A stretch of 64,000 nt of DNA from Martelella limonii (GTDB lineage Bacteria; Pseudomonadota; Alphaproteobacteria; Rhizobiales; Rhizobiaceae): positions 124,001-188,000 of the forward strand of contig NZ_JABUOU010000007.1 of assembly GCF_013344475.1 (NCBI RefSeq). Reading direction: 5' to 3'. The position numbers and the translations under genes were made by a program. The notes under the pieces were generated by a model. It was not told where the DNA came from. It saw only the letters and a list, made by a program, of their open reading frames with translations, and did no database searches. Shown here in pieces: positions 28,134-36,823 of this stretch; within the stretch, counting starts at the first letter, position 1; every line of letters starts with the position of its first letter.

Positions 28134-28202
28134 GTCTTCCTCCCTTGATCTCGCCGGTCCCGTGCCGGGAAACTATCAGAACACTACACGAGGGAGACGG
28201 AC

Positions 28203-28240
28203 TGCACGAAATGCATAATCGGCAGTGCCGCATGCACGAA
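28203..28240. promoter_or_regulatory. Direct repeats TGCACGAA 30 bp apart flanking palindrome, dctP/deacetylase control region
   Basis: In the 217-base gap between divergent dctP and the PuuE-like gene, TGCACGAA occurs at 28203-28210 and 28233-28240, exactly 30 bases (about three helical turns) apart. An 11-base palindrome CGGCAGTGCCG at 28220-28230 lies between them. Further TGCATG repeats follow to about 28275. The arrangement looks like a cooperative operator for a regulator controlling both directions; the protein is unknown. Confidence 0.4.
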
Positions 28241-28350
28241 GTTCACCCTACCATTCTGCATGCGGTGCATGTCGCCGTGCAAGGATTGAAGTTCCCGCAT
28301 ATGCGGGCGGCGGTTAAACCTTGAGGCGCAACACGCCAGGAACATCCGCC

Positions 28351-29256
28351 ATGACCGATACCGAAGACAGATACGAGACGATCGCGCTTCCCGCCGATCT
28401 GCTTTGGCCCAAGGGACGGAGGATCGCGGTCGTGTTCAACGTGGCATGGGAGATATGGCGCGACGGCAGGACCTCCGGCGTCGGGCCGATGGGCAATGTG
28501 CTGCCGGGCGGTCTCTTTGATCCCAACGCCGATTCCTACGGTCGCTACAATGCGGCGTCCGGAAGTCGGCGATTGCTCGATATCCTCGAGCGAAACGGGG
28601 TGCGGGCGAGCATTCTGGCCTCGGGACTGGTCGCCGAGCGTCAACCCGAAGCCCTGTCGCGGGCCGCGCGGGCGGGTCACGATATCGTCGGTCACGGGCT
28701 GTCGCAGGACATGCTGTCTCCCATGCTGAGCGCGGAGGACGATCGCGCATCGATCGAGCGCAGCACCGCGGCGATCACGGCGGCGACCGGCGCGCGCCCG
28801 TCGGGCTGGGTCAGTCCGCGTGTCACTTCAGGTCCTTCGGCTCAACGAAGGCTGATGCGGGCCGGATATCGCTGGCATGGCGACGCGCTCGATGCCGACC
28901 GGCCTTATCTGCAGCGGTTCGCCGAGGGCGAAATCCTCGCGATCCCGATGTCGGTCGAATTCAATGACCTGCCCCATGCCATGCGCTTCGGGCGGACGCC
29001 GGGTCAGTTCGTGGATCTCTTCGTGGAAGCCCTTAACGGCATCAAGTCGCAGCCCCCGGAAACGATCATTCTCGACATCTTCGCCCACGGCCATTGCTTC
29101 GGCCGGCCTGCCGCCGCCTGGGCGATCAACGACATCGCAGCCCATTGCTTCGCGGACCCATCTCTCTGGCTGACGACAAGGGCGGAGATTGCAGACCATT
29201 GTTATGCGGCGATGAACGCAAGGCCGACCCAGGCCAGGCACCATATCCACCCATGA
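28351..29256 (+). CDS. Polysaccharide-deacetylase-fold hydrolase, PuuE (allantoinase)-like
   Basis: 301-residue NodB-fold hydrolase. The first motif is degenerate (VVFNVAWEIW instead of the deacetylase D-D), as in PuuE-type ureidohydrolases. The metal His is in DIVGHGLSQDML, the arginine motif is GARPSGWVSPR, and the last motif is IFAHGHCFGRPAA. This points to ring-amide hydrolysis rather than chitin deacetylation. It converges on an M20 N-carbamoyl-type hydrolase, the pair of activities that follow one another in ureide breakdown. The frame opens at 28321 (TTG); ATG 28351 preferred. Confidence 0.82.
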   Translation: MTDTEDRYETIALPADLLWPKGRRIAVVFNVAWEIWRDGRTSGVGPMGNVLPGGLFDPNADSYGRYNAASGSRRLLDILERNGVRASILASGLVAERQPEALSRAARAGHDIVGHGLSQDMLSPMLSAEDDRASIERSTAAITAATGARPSGWVSPRVTSGPSAQRRLMRAGYRWHGDALDADRPYLQRFAEGEILAIPMSVEFNDLPHAMRFGRTPGQFVDLFVEALNGIKSQPPETIILDIFAHGHCFGRPAAAWAINDIAAHCFADPSLWLTTRAEIADHCYAAMNARPTQARHHIHP

Positions 29257-29309
29257 TGCTTGCTCTCATGGACATCAGAGCCCGCAAAACTTGAAGTACC
29301 TCATGAAGG

Positions 29310-30560
29310 TCACAACCGGCTAAGCAATTCCAGCACCGACGTCAGGAACATGCGGGCGCCTGCGATGCTGTCTTCCGGCCTGACGAACTCAGCCTCGTTG
29401 TGGCTCAGGCCGTCGCGGCAGGGAACGAAGATCATGGCAGATGGCGCATGGCCTGCGAGAAACAACGCATCGTGAAAGGCGCCGGAGATCATGGCTCTGG
29501 TCCTGAAACCGCCCTTCTGCGCGGCAATCTGCAATGCGGAGACGACGTCATCGGCAAAGGTGACGGGCGCCATGTCGACGGTCTTGCTGATGGCAACGGT
29601 CACGACTTCCGCTTCGGCCGCTTCCGCCAGCCGTTTGCGGATGCGCGCTTCAAGCCGGTCGAGAACATCGGCTTGCGGGTGGCGAAGGTCGATCGAGCAG
29701 CCGGCCGTCGCCGGAATCGCATTGACGCTGCCCGGCGTCACGGCAATCCGTCCGACCGTGAAGCGGGCCTCGGCGTTTTCGGGCATGATCGTTGCATAAA
29801 GTTCCGCAAGCGCCGCCGTGAGCGCCTTCAGTGGATCGCGCCGGTATTGAAGCGCCGTGGTGCCGGCATGCGCCGTCTGCCCTTCGAAGAGAACCTCCAG
29901 CCAGCGGGTCCCCTGCACGCCGGTGACAATGCCCACGGGGATCTCTTCGCGCTCAAGCGAGGGGCCCTGCTCGATATGGAGCTCGAGATAGGCGGCGACC
30001 GGACATCCGAGCGCGCGATGACCGACATCAGGCGCAAGCGCCGCAATCGTTGCAAGGCGCTCGTCATCGAACAGAGCGCCGTCATCGACCGCGCGCAGCG
30101 CTTCCCATCCGTCCGGGATGCTGCCCTCGACGAAGGCACGCGATCCCATGCAGCCCGGTGCGAAACGGCAGCCTTCCTCGTTGGTCCAGACGACCACTTC
30201 GACCGGCCTCTGCGGCACGACACCGGCATCCGCGAGGCTTTCCAGAACCTCGAAGGCGGTCAGTGTGCCAAGCGCGCCATCGAAACGGCCGCCCGCAGGC
30301 TGGCTGTCGAGATGCGAGCCGATCAGCAAGGGCGGCAGGCTCGGATCGCGACCCTCCATGCGGATGAACAGGTTGGCCATATCGTCCTGAAAGACGGAAA
30401 AGCCGCGCGCTTTGGAAAGCGCCGTCAAAAACGCGCGGGCTTCACGATCGCGGCGTGTCAAGGCCTGCCTGTTCACCCCGCCGCCAGGCGTGGCACCGAT
30501 CGCGGCGAAGGCGTCGAGGCGCGCAAGGAGACGGTCTGCACTGACCTGAGGCGACGTCAT
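29310..30560 (-). CDS. M20-family Zn hydrolase (N-carbamoyl-L-amino-acid / allantoate amidohydrolase type)
   Basis: 416-residue dinuclear metallohydrolase of the hydantoinase/carbamoylase M20 subfamily. Metal ligands: H and D in IGSHLDSQPAGGRFDGA, E-E in WTNEEGCRFAP, H in LELHIEQGP, and the last H in LSHNEAEF. These enzymes remove N-carbamoyl (or related) groups from amino acids or ureido acids. Its start overlaps the end of the tenA-like gene by 4 bases, so the two are translated together. Actual substrate unknown. Confidence 0.9.
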   Translation of the reverse strand: MTSPQVSADRLLARLDAFAAIGATPGGGVNRQALTRRDREARAFLTALSKARGFSVFQDDMANLFIRMEGRDPSLPPLLIGSHLDSQPAGGRFDGALGTLTAFEVLESLADAGVVPQRPVEVVVWTNEEGCRFAPGCMGSRAFVEGSIPDGWEALRAVDDGALFDDERLATIAALAPDVGHRALGCPVAAYLELHIEQGPSLEREEIPVGIVTGVQGTRWLEVLFEGQTAHAGTTALQYRRDPLKALTAALAELYATIMPENAEARFTVGRIAVTPGSVNAIPATAGCSIDLRHPQADVLDRLEARIRKRLAEAAEAEVVTVAISKTVDMAPVTFADDVVSALQIAAQKGGFRTRAMISGAFHDALFLAGHAPSAMIFVPCRDGLSHNEAEFVRPEDSIAGARMFLTSVLELLSRL

Positions 30561-31213
30561 GCCGCCGGTTCCTGTTGATAGGCGGCAGTGTGGAAGTCGA
30601 TCTCGAGCCGCATCGCCTTGCCGAAGACGGCGCTGAGATGCGCCCTCTGGCCTTCACTGAGCGTTTCGCCCGCCTCGTCGAGCCGAACCTTCAGCCATGT
30701 GGCCTGGGCGGCAAAGGCGTCATCGGTGTGAAGCCCCACCCATTCCGCCAGAAGCGGATCGGAAATGCTCTGCTGCGCCGCGTCCTTCGACCACGTCCAA
30801 TACATCCATTCGGCGGCAAACATCGCCGCGACGGTGTCTATGAAACCACCGTCGCGCGCGATTGCGAGCATGCCCTCGCGAAACCGCGCAACGGCCGGAA
30901 CGTTCACGTCGAAGTCCGCCGCATCAATACCGCGAGCGGCAAATGTCCGCTCGAAATAGGTGATCTGGTGGTTTGCGAGGGCATCGAGCACGCCGATCAG
31001 AAAGCGCCGGTCAGCCATGGTCTCGGCCCTTGCCAATGCATAGGCAAAGATCGAGATCGCCGTCTCGACAAAGGCGCCCTCGAATACAAGATAGCGTTCG
31101 AACGCAGCCTTCGGCAGAGTATCGGCCTTGATGTCCTCGACGAAACGGTGCGTGACCATTTCGTCGAACACGGATCTGTTCTCGCGCAGAATGAAGTCGG
31201 AGAGCTTTTCCAT
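30557..31213 (-). CDS. TenA/THI-4-family protein lacking the catalytic cysteine
   Basis: 218-residue all-helical TenA fold protein. The family outline is clear, including AFERYLVFEGAFVETAISIF, HQITYFERTF, and the C-terminal ARLEIDFHTAAY-like segment (MRLEIDFHTAAYQQE). In thiaminase II the nucleophilic Cys sits in a L-P-C-[FY]-W motif; here the equivalent is AMFAAEWMYWTW, with no Cys, and the upstream Asp is Glu. That is the TenA_E pattern, so it may hydrolyse or bind a different amino-pyrimidine-like compound. Cotranscribed between btpA-like and M20 genes. Confidence 0.85.
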   Translation of the reverse strand: MEKLSDFILRENRSVFDEMVTHRFVEDIKADTLPKAAFERYLVFEGAFVETAISIFAYALARAETMADRRFLIGVLDALANHQITYFERTFAARGIDAADFDVNVPAVARFREGMLAIARDGGFIDTVAAMFAAEWMYWTWSKDAAQQSISDPLLAEWVGLHTDDAFAAQATWLKVRLDEAGETLSEGQRAHLSAVFGKAMRLEIDFHTAAYQQEPAA

Positions 31214-31225
31214 CCGGGCGGCCCC

Positions 31226-32071
31226 TCAATCCCGGCCGAGTGCGGGGCGCGCTGCGTCCATGAAGGTCCTGACCCGTTCCGGATCGACCGGGTTCCACCA
31301 CACACCGCCTTCCTTGAGGGAAGAGGCGACGATCACGCCATTGGTGCGGGCTAGGATGTCGCCGATATTGTCCTTGTTGACACCCGAACCGACCATCAAC
31401 GGCAGGTCCGTTGCCGAGCGGACTTCGTCGATCTCCTCGATCGTTGCCGCGTTGCCGGTGCGCTGGCCGGTGGCGATCACCACATCGGCATCGAAGAAGG
31501 CGAGATCGCGGGTCTGTTCGGGAATGGTGCGGTCGGCGGTGATCGCATGGGCACCATGTTTCACATGGCTGTCGGCAAAGACCTTGATGTGTTCGGCGCG
31601 CAACAGCGCACGATAGCGCAGAGCCTCACCGGCGCGGCCTTCCATGAAGCCTTCATTGGCGACATAGGCATTGGCCCACTGGTTGACGCGGATGAAGTGC
31701 GCACCGCCGGCAAGCGCGATCGCAAGCGCCGGGATCGGCGCATTCGCCAGCACATTGATGCCAAGCGGAACGCCGGTTGCCGTCTTGATCCGATCGGTTA
31801 CCACAGACATGAAGGCCGCGGTTTCATGGCCGATGTCCTCCGGCTTGGAAAACGGGATATCGCCGTGATTTTCAATCACCAGTCCGTCGAGGCCACCGCC
31901 GATCAGGGCGTCGGCATCCCGCATGCACGCATCATAGATGCTATCGACCGATGCGCCTCTGTAACGCGGGGAGCCGGGAAAGGACGGGCAATGGATCATG
32001 CCAAGCAGAACCTTGTCAGCCTGAAATATTTCCCGTATGGCGCTTGAAGTTCCATCTGATATTTTCTGCAT
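31226..32071 (-). CDS. BtpA/SgcQ-family TIM-barrel protein
   Basis: 281-residue protein of the BtpA family. Characteristic segments are LLGMIHCPSFPGSPRY, DGLVIENHGDIPF, GINVLANAPIPALAIA, and VATGQRTGNAATIEEI. Family members are TIM barrels of poorly known function: BtpA affects photosystem I stability in cyanobacteria, while SgcQ belongs to a sugar cluster. Here it is the first gene of a leftward operon (btpA-like, tenA-like, M20) and starts 23 bases from the divergent kinase. GGAGAG lies 4 bases upstream of the ATG. Confidence 0.87.
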   Translation of the reverse strand: MQKISDGTSSAIREIFQADKVLLGMIHCPSFPGSPRYRGASVDSIYDACMRDADALIGGGLDGLVIENHGDIPFSKPEDIGHETAAFMSVVTDRIKTATGVPLGINVLANAPIPALAIALAGGAHFIRVNQWANAYVANEGFMEGRAGEALRYRALLRAEHIKVFADSHVKHGAHAITADRTIPEQTRDLAFFDADVVIATGQRTGNAATIEEIDEVRSATDLPLMVGSGVNKDNIGDILARTNGVIVASSLKEGGVWWNPVDPERVRTFMDAARPALGRD

Positions 32072-32094
32072 AAAACTCTCCAGGAAGCTAAAAA
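32072..32094. promoter_or_regulatory. 23-bp head-to-head gap with two opposing ribosome sites
   Basis: The start codons of the BtpA-like gene (minus) and the kinase gene (plus) are separated by only 23 bases. The gap contains GGAGAG on the minus strand for one gene and AGGAAG on the plus strand for the other, overlapping each other. There is no room for promoters, so each transcript must start inside the opposite gene and the two mRNAs must overlap in antisense. Confidence 0.55.
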
Positions 32095-32994
32095 ATGCGT
32101 GCGTTCGTGATTGGTAATGCCGCTATTGACGAAACCATTTCAGTCGACGGGCTACCGGAGCCCGGCGTCTCGATCTTGGGCCGGATCGTAAGCCGCGATC
32201 TGGGCGGCAAAGGCACCAACCAGGCCGTTGTCATGGCCCGTGGCGGCCTTGAAACCACCCTCGTTTCGGCCACCGGCGACGATTTCCGTTCGGCAACGAT
32301 CTGCGAGCAGCTTGCCCAAGAACCGCTTGATGCAAGGCTTTCGCGGCTTTCCGGCATATCGACCGATTTCTCGATGGTGCTGACCACGCCTGACGGCGAG
32401 AACGCGAACGTGACCACCACCGAAGCCGCCGAAGCGCTGCCGCTTGACGTCGCAATGAAGGCGCTTGGCGAAGCAGAGCCCGGCGATTTTCTCGTCATGC
32501 AGGGCAATCTCAACGCCGCAACGACCGAGGCGCTTTTGAAGAGCGGCCGCGAACGCGGCATGGTGACAGTTTTCAACCCGTCGCCCCTTCGCCCGTATTT
32601 CGATCGCCTCTGGCGTTTCATCGACATTGTCTTTCTTAACGAGAGCGAAAGTCTGAGCCTTGCCGGCAGCACCGGACAGACGGCCGCCGAAACCCTTCAT
32701 GGCCTCGGCATTCGCCAGGTCGTGCTGACCGCGGGCACCAACGGCGCCATTTTGAGCACGAGCGGCGGCGACTTCGTCCACGTCCCCGCCGTCAAGGCAA
32801 CGGCCATCGACACCACCGGCGCCGGCGACACTTTCATGGGCGCGGCACTGGCATCGGCCGCCCATCGTGGCGGTGTGCTCGACGCGCGCGCCATTTCCCA
32901 CGCAAGCGCTGCATCTGCACTGACCGTTGCCCGACGCGGAACGCGCCGGGCCTTTCCCAGTCGGGACGAACTTGCGATGATTTTCGCCGGCTAA
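32095..32994 (+). CDS. PfkB-family sugar/nucleoside kinase
   Basis: 299-residue ribokinase-like enzyme. The N-terminal PfkB motif is GGKGTNQAVVMARGG; the catalytic anion-hole motif is TTGAGDTFMGAALA, with the Asp base. NPSPLRPYFD and LNESESLSL are also typical. It phosphorylates a sugar or nucleoside brought in by the neighbouring ribose-type importer, which lacks its own dedicated kinase. It points away from the rest of the locus, alone on the plus strand. Substrate not predictable. Confidence 0.88.
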   Translation: MRAFVIGNAAIDETISVDGLPEPGVSILGRIVSRDLGGKGTNQAVVMARGGLETTLVSATGDDFRSATICEQLAQEPLDARLSRLSGISTDFSMVLTTPDGENANVTTTEAAEALPLDVAMKALGEAEPGDFLVMQGNLNAATTEALLKSGRERGMVTVFNPSPLRPYFDRLWRFIDIVFLNESESLSLAGSTGQTAAETLHGLGIRQVVLTAGTNGAILSTSGGDFVHVPAVKATAIDTTGAGDTFMGAALASAAHRGGVLDARAISHASAASALTVARRGTRRAFPSRDELAMIFAG

Positions 32995-33038
32995 GGGGGT
33001 CGCCGGCGCGTTGGGAATGCAAGTCCGTCCCGGTCTCG

Positions 33039-33809
33039 TCATTCCGTTTCGGCAAGCCAGCCGAGGATGTTCTTCCAAAGCGTGCCATAACCGTCCCATT
33101 CGCAGAAGGCGGGCGAAAGCCAGTGCGGGCCGATATCCGAGGTCCAGACGGCGCTTCTGCCCTTGCCGGCCCGGCCTGTCACCAGCAGCGGATGACCGCC
33201 CTGTTCTTCCGGCAGACGGGCAACCACTTCGATATCGTCGCGTTCGCGCAACTCGACCTCGTTGACGCCGAGCATGACCGGCCAATCACCTGAAATACCC
33301 GCAAGCGTCGGATGATCGGCCAGCAGGATGTCGGGCGTCGTGCCTTCCGGTATTTCCACGCGGTCATCCCACGGTAGGCAGGTCACCGGCAGCACATCCT
33401 CGACGGCGGTCCGCCGCCAGCGCGCCTTGCCGTCTATGCCCTGGAACGAGAAGTAGCCCCCGCACATCAACAGGCCACCGCCCTTTTCTACCCAGGCCTT
33501 GATCAGCTTCAGGCGATTGGGAACAGTCTTCGACTGCTGCCATACGGCGGGCGGCAGAAGCAGCGTGTTGGCGCCGATGTCAGACAGGATGATCACGTCA
33601 TATGTGTCGAGCCCTTCCATCTCGAAGGGAAAGCCGTCCGCAGCCTCGTGGGCGGTCATGTAGGTCAGTTCGAATTCGCTGCCCTTCAGCGCATCGACCA
33701 GCGGCTTGGCACCAAGGTGGAAGTGGACGCTGCCGAACTGGTCGAACCCCTTGTAATGGGTTTCGGAGGTGACCCAGCTTTCACCGACCAGAAGTACTTT
33801 CTTTGTCAT
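33039..33809 (-). CDS. GATase1-like protein (putative glutamine amidotransferase, DUF1355 type)
   Basis: 256-residue class I glutamine amidotransferase-like protein. It starts MTKKVLLVGESWVTSETHYK and has YDVIILSDIGANTL and GGGLLMCGGYFSFQG; the trailing part carries GKGRSAVWTSDIGPHW. This family (often found with sugar importers and ThuA-like proteins) has no firmly established activity. The Cys in LMCGG sits near where a GATase nucleophile lies but the full catalytic triad is not obvious. It is the last gene of the LacI, ABC and phosphotriesterase-like operon, 127 bases after the latter. Confidence 0.75.
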   Translation of the reverse strand: MTKKVLLVGESWVTSETHYKGFDQFGSVHFHLGAKPLVDALKGSEFELTYMTAHEAADGFPFEMEGLDTYDVIILSDIGANTLLLPPAVWQQSKTVPNRLKLIKAWVEKGGGLLMCGGYFSFQGIDGKARWRRTAVEDVLPVTCLPWDDRVEIPEGTTPDILLADHPTLAGISGDWPVMLGVNEVELRERDDIEVVARLPEEQGGHPLLVTGRAGKGRSAVWTSDIGPHWLSPAFCEWDGYGTLWKNILGWLAETE

Positions 33810-33936
33810 TTCAGTCCCGTTTCTGTTCGAATTTCAGAGCAGTTCCGCATTTCACGGAAACCGCGAAACAGCTCCATCTCTTTGTCTTGGCGCATTTTCG
33901 CGATCGTCAGGTGTTTCCACCTGGCCGCGATATGCT

Positions 33937-35013
33937 CTATCGCACGGCGCTGTCGAAAACCGCGCGCGGATTGTCAGTCATGAACCGCACAAGCATTGCC
34001 TGATCAAGCCCGTGGCGGGCGAGGCGCGGCAGAAAGTGGCGCAGCACATAGGCATAGCCGTTGCCGCCATAATGCGTGAGCATCATCTTCAGGAAGACGT
34101 CATGCGACAGGAGAAGACGTCCGCCATGGCCCGCCTCGACCAGCCTGACGATCGCACGGGCACACTCCTCGTCGCTCGGGCACTGCACCTGCTGGTCGGC
34201 ATAGAAGAAATCCATGCCGATCATGTCGTACTCGATAAAGGCACCGCGCGATGCGAGTTCGCTCTGATAGGTGAAATCGTCATGGGAAGGGTTCATGTGG
34301 CAGAGCACGGTATGATTCAGGTCCGCGCCCTCGCCCGCAACCGTATCCAGCACCTCATGGCCGAGGCGGAACCAGCCCGGCAGATGCACCATCAGCGGCA
34401 GGCCGGTGCGGCGCTGAGCCTGGGCTGCGCCGCGCAGAGACTTGCGCTCTGCTTCAGTAAAATCGGCGGAAACGCCGATCTCGCCGATCAGCCCGATCTT
34501 TACGCCCGTGCCGTCAATGCCGGCCGTCGCCTCGTCAACGATCTCGTCGGCAATATCCTTCTCCGACATCGATGCGAGCTTTTCGGGGTGGGAATCCTGC
34601 AGATAATATCCCGCGCCGATGACGATGTTGAGGCCCGTGGCCGCCGAAATGCGCTGCATGGCTTCGGGATTGCGCCCGATGCCCTGGCAGGTGGGTTCGA
34701 CCAGCGTGCGCCCGCCGGCATCGACGAACGGCTTCAGTTCTGAAATCGCGAGCTTCTCATCATCAAGCGTGATGTTGTGCTTGTTGACGAAGGGATCCTG
34801 ACGCAACTCGCTCAGGATCTCCATGCAGACGAAACCGCCAGCGAGGTACTGCCGCTCCGGCGTCCTAGGCGGGTTCCACCAGCATGTGCAGTCATTCAGC
34901 ACATGCTCGTGCATCAATGTCACACCGATATCGGCAGCACTGACCGGCCCGTTGACCGTCATGACCTTGCCGGAGCCCGTATGGGCTTCGGAAAGTTCGG
35001 TTGCAGACATCAT
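33937..35013 (-). CDS. Phosphotriesterase-family metallohydrolase (PHP/lactonase-like)
   Basis: 358-residue TIM-barrel hydrolase. The metal-binding HxH is in TLMHEHVL; the bridging acidic residue is in GLIGEIGVS, where true phosphotriesterases have a carboxylated Lys; histidines follow in MVHLPGWF and LCHMNPSHD; and the final Asp is in LLSHDVFLK. Such PHP-type enzymes are often lactonases in sugar-catabolic operons. The start overlaps the permease stop (ATGATG); GGAGG supports 35013 or 35010. Probably opens a lactone or ester of the imported compound. Confidence 0.88.
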   Translation of the reverse strand: MMSATELSEAHTGSGKVMTVNGPVSAADIGVTLMHEHVLNDCTCWWNPPRTPERQYLAGGFVCMEILSELRQDPFVNKHNITLDDEKLAISELKPFVDAGGRTLVEPTCQGIGRNPEAMQRISAATGLNIVIGAGYYLQDSHPEKLASMSEKDIADEIVDEATAGIDGTGVKIGLIGEIGVSADFTEAERKSLRGAAQAQRRTGLPLMVHLPGWFRLGHEVLDTVAGEGADLNHTVLCHMNPSHDDFTYQSELASRGAFIEYDMIGMDFFYADQQVQCPSDEECARAIVRLVEAGHGGRLLLSHDVFLKMMLTHYGGNGYAYVLRHFLPRLARHGLDQAMLVRFMTDNPRAVFDSAVR

Positions 35014-36017
35014 TTCCCTCCCCTGCTCCGGCGGAAGCTGAAATTCGCGCCGAATATCCGGGTGTTAAGCCAGATCGCCAGAAGAATGATCGCCCCGGTA
35101 ACGATCTGGGTGAAGAACGGCGAGATATGCATCAGGATCAGACCATTTCCGATGACGGCAATGGTCATGGTGCCAAGCACGGTCCCGAGGATGGTGCCGC
35201 GACCGCCCATCAGCGATGTCCCGCCAAGAACCACGGCGGCGATTGCCTGCAGTTCAAACCCGACGGCTGCGTTGGATGAGCCGGAACCGAGGCGCGCTGC
35301 CATCAACAGGCCGGCCAGTCCGCAGGCAAGGCCAGAAAGCACGTAGACCGACATCAGCACGAATCTGGCAGGCATGCCGACGCGGCGTGCCGCCTCCAGA
35401 TTGGAACCGATGGCGACAACCTGGCGACCATAGCGCGTCTTCGAGATTACGATATAGCCGATGATCGCGACGATGACCGCGATGATGGCCGGGAACGGCA
35501 CGCCGAACACTTCACCACGGCCGAGGAACAGAAAACCCTCAACATCGCGGATCGGGATCGAATAGCCTTTGGTGAGATAAAGCGCGAGGCCACGGAAGAT
35601 CGAGAGGCCGGCGAGCGTGACGATGAAGGCGGGAATGCCCTGATAGGAGACGAACCAGCCCTGGAACAGTCCTATGAAGGCTCCGAGCGCCAGCATGGCG
35701 ACGATGGCAAGCGGCCAGGGCATGCCGGCGGCGATGATCATCGCGACCACCGCATTGATGACCGCGATGATCGAGCCCACGGAGAGGTCGATACCGCCGG
35801 TGATGATCACGAAGGTCATGGCGATGGCGACGATCAGGATCGGCGCTGCCTGCCGGATGACATTGAGCAGGTTGCCGGTCGTCAGGAACGTATCGGTGCT
35901 GACCGAGAAGAAGATGAAGCAGACGGCGAAGAAGAAGGCGATGGAGAGCACCTGGGCGTTTTCACCGAGAAAGTCGATGATCGGCGAGCCCTTGGCGCGT
36001 TCGGTATAGGCGCTCAA
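35010..36017 (-). CDS. Ribose-type ABC transporter permease
   Basis: 335-residue RbsC-family inner-membrane permease. Helices alternate with the conserved TGGIDLSVGSIIAVINAV segment, GWFVSYQGIPAFIVTLAGLS, and AVVLGGTSLMGGRGTILGT. It forms the membrane channel of a pentose/nucleoside-type importer. It overlaps both neighbours by 4 bases (ATPase upstream, phosphotriesterase-like downstream), so the operon is tightly packed. Confidence 0.93.
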   Translation of the reverse strand: MSAYTERAKGSPIIDFLGENAQVLSIAFFFAVCFIFFSVSTDTFLTTGNLLNVIRQAAPILIVAIAMTFVIITGGIDLSVGSIIAVINAVVAMIIAAGMPWPLAIVAMLALGAFIGLFQGWFVSYQGIPAFIVTLAGLSIFRGLALYLTKGYSIPIRDVEGFLFLGRGEVFGVPFPAIIAVIVAIIGYIVISKTRYGRQVVAIGSNLEAARRVGMPARFVLMSVYVLSGLACGLAGLLMAARLGSGSSNAAVGFELQAIAAVVLGGTSLMGGRGTILGTVLGTMTIAVIGNGLILMHISPFFTQIVTGAIILLAIWLNTRIFGANFSFRRSRGGK

Positions 36018-36823
36018 TGTCTTTGTCCCCCGACAATGAGTTGGACGAGGTCTTCGAGGCTGGTGTCGCCGATCATGCGTTCGGCAACCTTGGTGCCTTC
36101 ATACATGACGGCAATACGGTCGCAGACACGGAACAGGTCCTGCAGGCGGTGGGTGATCAGGACGACCGAAACACCCTTGGCCTTGACCCGGTTGATCAGG
36201 TTCAGCACGGCTTCCACCTCCGCCACGGCCAGCGCCGAGGTCGGTTCATCCATGATCAGGACTTTCGGCTGGAAGGATGCAGCGCGCGCGATCGCGATCG
36301 CCTGACGCTGACCGCCCGAGAGCTTCTCCACCTTGGCGGAAAGACGCGGAATGCGGATCTCGAGCGCCTCGAGCATGCGCTCGGCCTCAACCGTCATCTT
36401 CTTGCGATCAAGAAACAGGCCACTGGAGATTTCGCGGCCGAGAAACAGATTGCCCACGACATCGATATGGTCACACAGGCTCAGATCCTGGAACACCATT
36501 TCGATGTTGCGATTGCGGGCATCGGCCGGTCCCGACAGCGCGACGGCTTCGCCGCCAATCCTGATCGTGCCGCCGTCTGGAATGTAGGTACCGGAAATGA
36601 TCTTGGTGAGGGTCGATTTCCCTGCGGCATTGTCGCCGACGAGGCCGAGGCACTCGCCGGGATAAAGGTCGAGGTCGACCCCGCGCAGCGCCTGATGCGA
36701 GCCGAAGGTCTTGGTTATGCCGCGAAGGGAAATGGCCGGTTCTTTCGAGGGCCTCTCCGGCGAGCGGAGGGGGGCATCCCCTCCACTGCCGGCGGCACCC
36801 ATTTGCTGGATATCCGACATCAT
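36014..36823 (-). CDS. Ribose-type ABC transporter ATPase (single domain)
   Basis: 269-residue ATPase with one nucleotide-binding domain, in contrast to the two-domain RbsA of the other importer in this window. Walker A is GDNAAGKST, the Q-loop is MVFQDLS, the signature KLSGGQRQA, Walker B VLIMDEPTSAL and the H-loop LITHRLQD. A functional transporter needs a homodimer. Its stop overlaps the permease start; its start overlaps the binding-protein stop by 4 bases. Confidence 0.93.
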   Translation of the reverse strand: MMSDIQQMGAAGSGGDAPLRSPERPSKEPAISLRGITKTFGSHQALRGVDLDLYPGECLGLVGDNAAGKSTLTKIISGTYIPDGGTIRIGGEAVALSGPADARNRNIEMVFQDLSLCDHIDVVGNLFLGREISSGLFLDRKKMTVEAERMLEALEIRIPRLSAKVEKLSGGQRQAIAIARAASFQPKVLIMDEPTSALAVAEVEAVLNLINRVKAKGVSVVLITHRLQDLFRVCDRIAVMYEGTKVAERMIGDTSLEDLVQLIVGGQRH

